This document shows, piece by piece, positions 6,853 to 6,854 of a stretch of DNA of 6,854 bases. Every line of letters begins with the position of its first letter. The first letter of the stretch is position 1. Under the pieces are notes generated by a model. That model did not search any database. It was not told where the DNA came from and saw nothing but the letters and a program-made list of their open reading frames with translations. Origin of the DNA: Flavihumibacter sp. (GTDB taxonomy: Bacteria > Bacteroidota > Bacteroidia > Chitinophagales > Chitinophagaceae); the NCBI GenBank assembly GCA_025455285.1, contig JALOMU010000088.1, positions 1 through 6,854 of the forward strand, given 5' to 3'. The translations under genes were made by a program, and so were the position numbers.

Positions 6853-6854
6853 AA

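Noticed and set aside
1..6854. CRISPR array, tRNA, rRNA, insertion sequence or defence genes
   Set aside because: I saw no regular direct repeats, cloverleaf folds, transposase motifs or known defence domains on either strand.

Overview
The window looks like a chromosomal segment of a Bacteroidota bacterium, probably from a Chitinophaga/Sphingobacterium-like lineage. The evidence is a long secreted protein ending in a type IX secretion (T9SS) sorting domain, ThrRS and IF3 proteins that read like Bacteroidota versions, no clear Shine-Dalgarno sequences, and matches to the Bacteroidota -7 promoter consensus TAnnTTTG. Base composition is moderate. The lineage within the phylum is inference.

Positions 1-784 hold the 3' part of a threonyl-tRNA synthetase gene (thrS), cut by the window edge and broken internally. 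Its two halves lie in different reading frames. About 38-42 conserved codons between them, part of the threonine/ATP-binding core, are missing. Sequence on both sides of the join is well conserved, so this is either a very recent deletion or an assembly/sequencing error in an essential gene. It follows 47 nt later by an intact infC (translation initiation factor IF3, 832-1422). A strong 11-bp hairpin (1441-1466) follows infC closely. The usual continuation rpmI-rplT (ribosomal proteins bL35 and bL20) does not follow.

From 1537 to 6801 a single gene encodes a 1754-residue secreted, modular, subtilisin-family (S8, KP-43-like) protease. The order is signal peptide, two propeptide-like segments, S8 catalytic domain (Asp250/His273/Ser444, oxyanion Asn366), KP-43-type beta-barrel, an Ig-like and an Fn3-like module, a tandem pair of 'CARDB-like plus jelly-roll' modules, a further C-terminal beta region, and the T9SS type A sorting domain. 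It should cross the inner membrane by Sec and the outer membrane by T9SS, and act outside or on the surface of the cell on proteins.

The last ~50 bases hold a good -7 promoter match and a hairpin with a GCAA tetraloop, probably the leader of a gene starting beyond the window. The two informational genes probably form one transcription unit; the protease is a separate unit behind the terminator. No novel defence, mobile or RNA system was found; the broken thrS, the missing rpmI-rplT and the protease architecture are the points that deserve checking.
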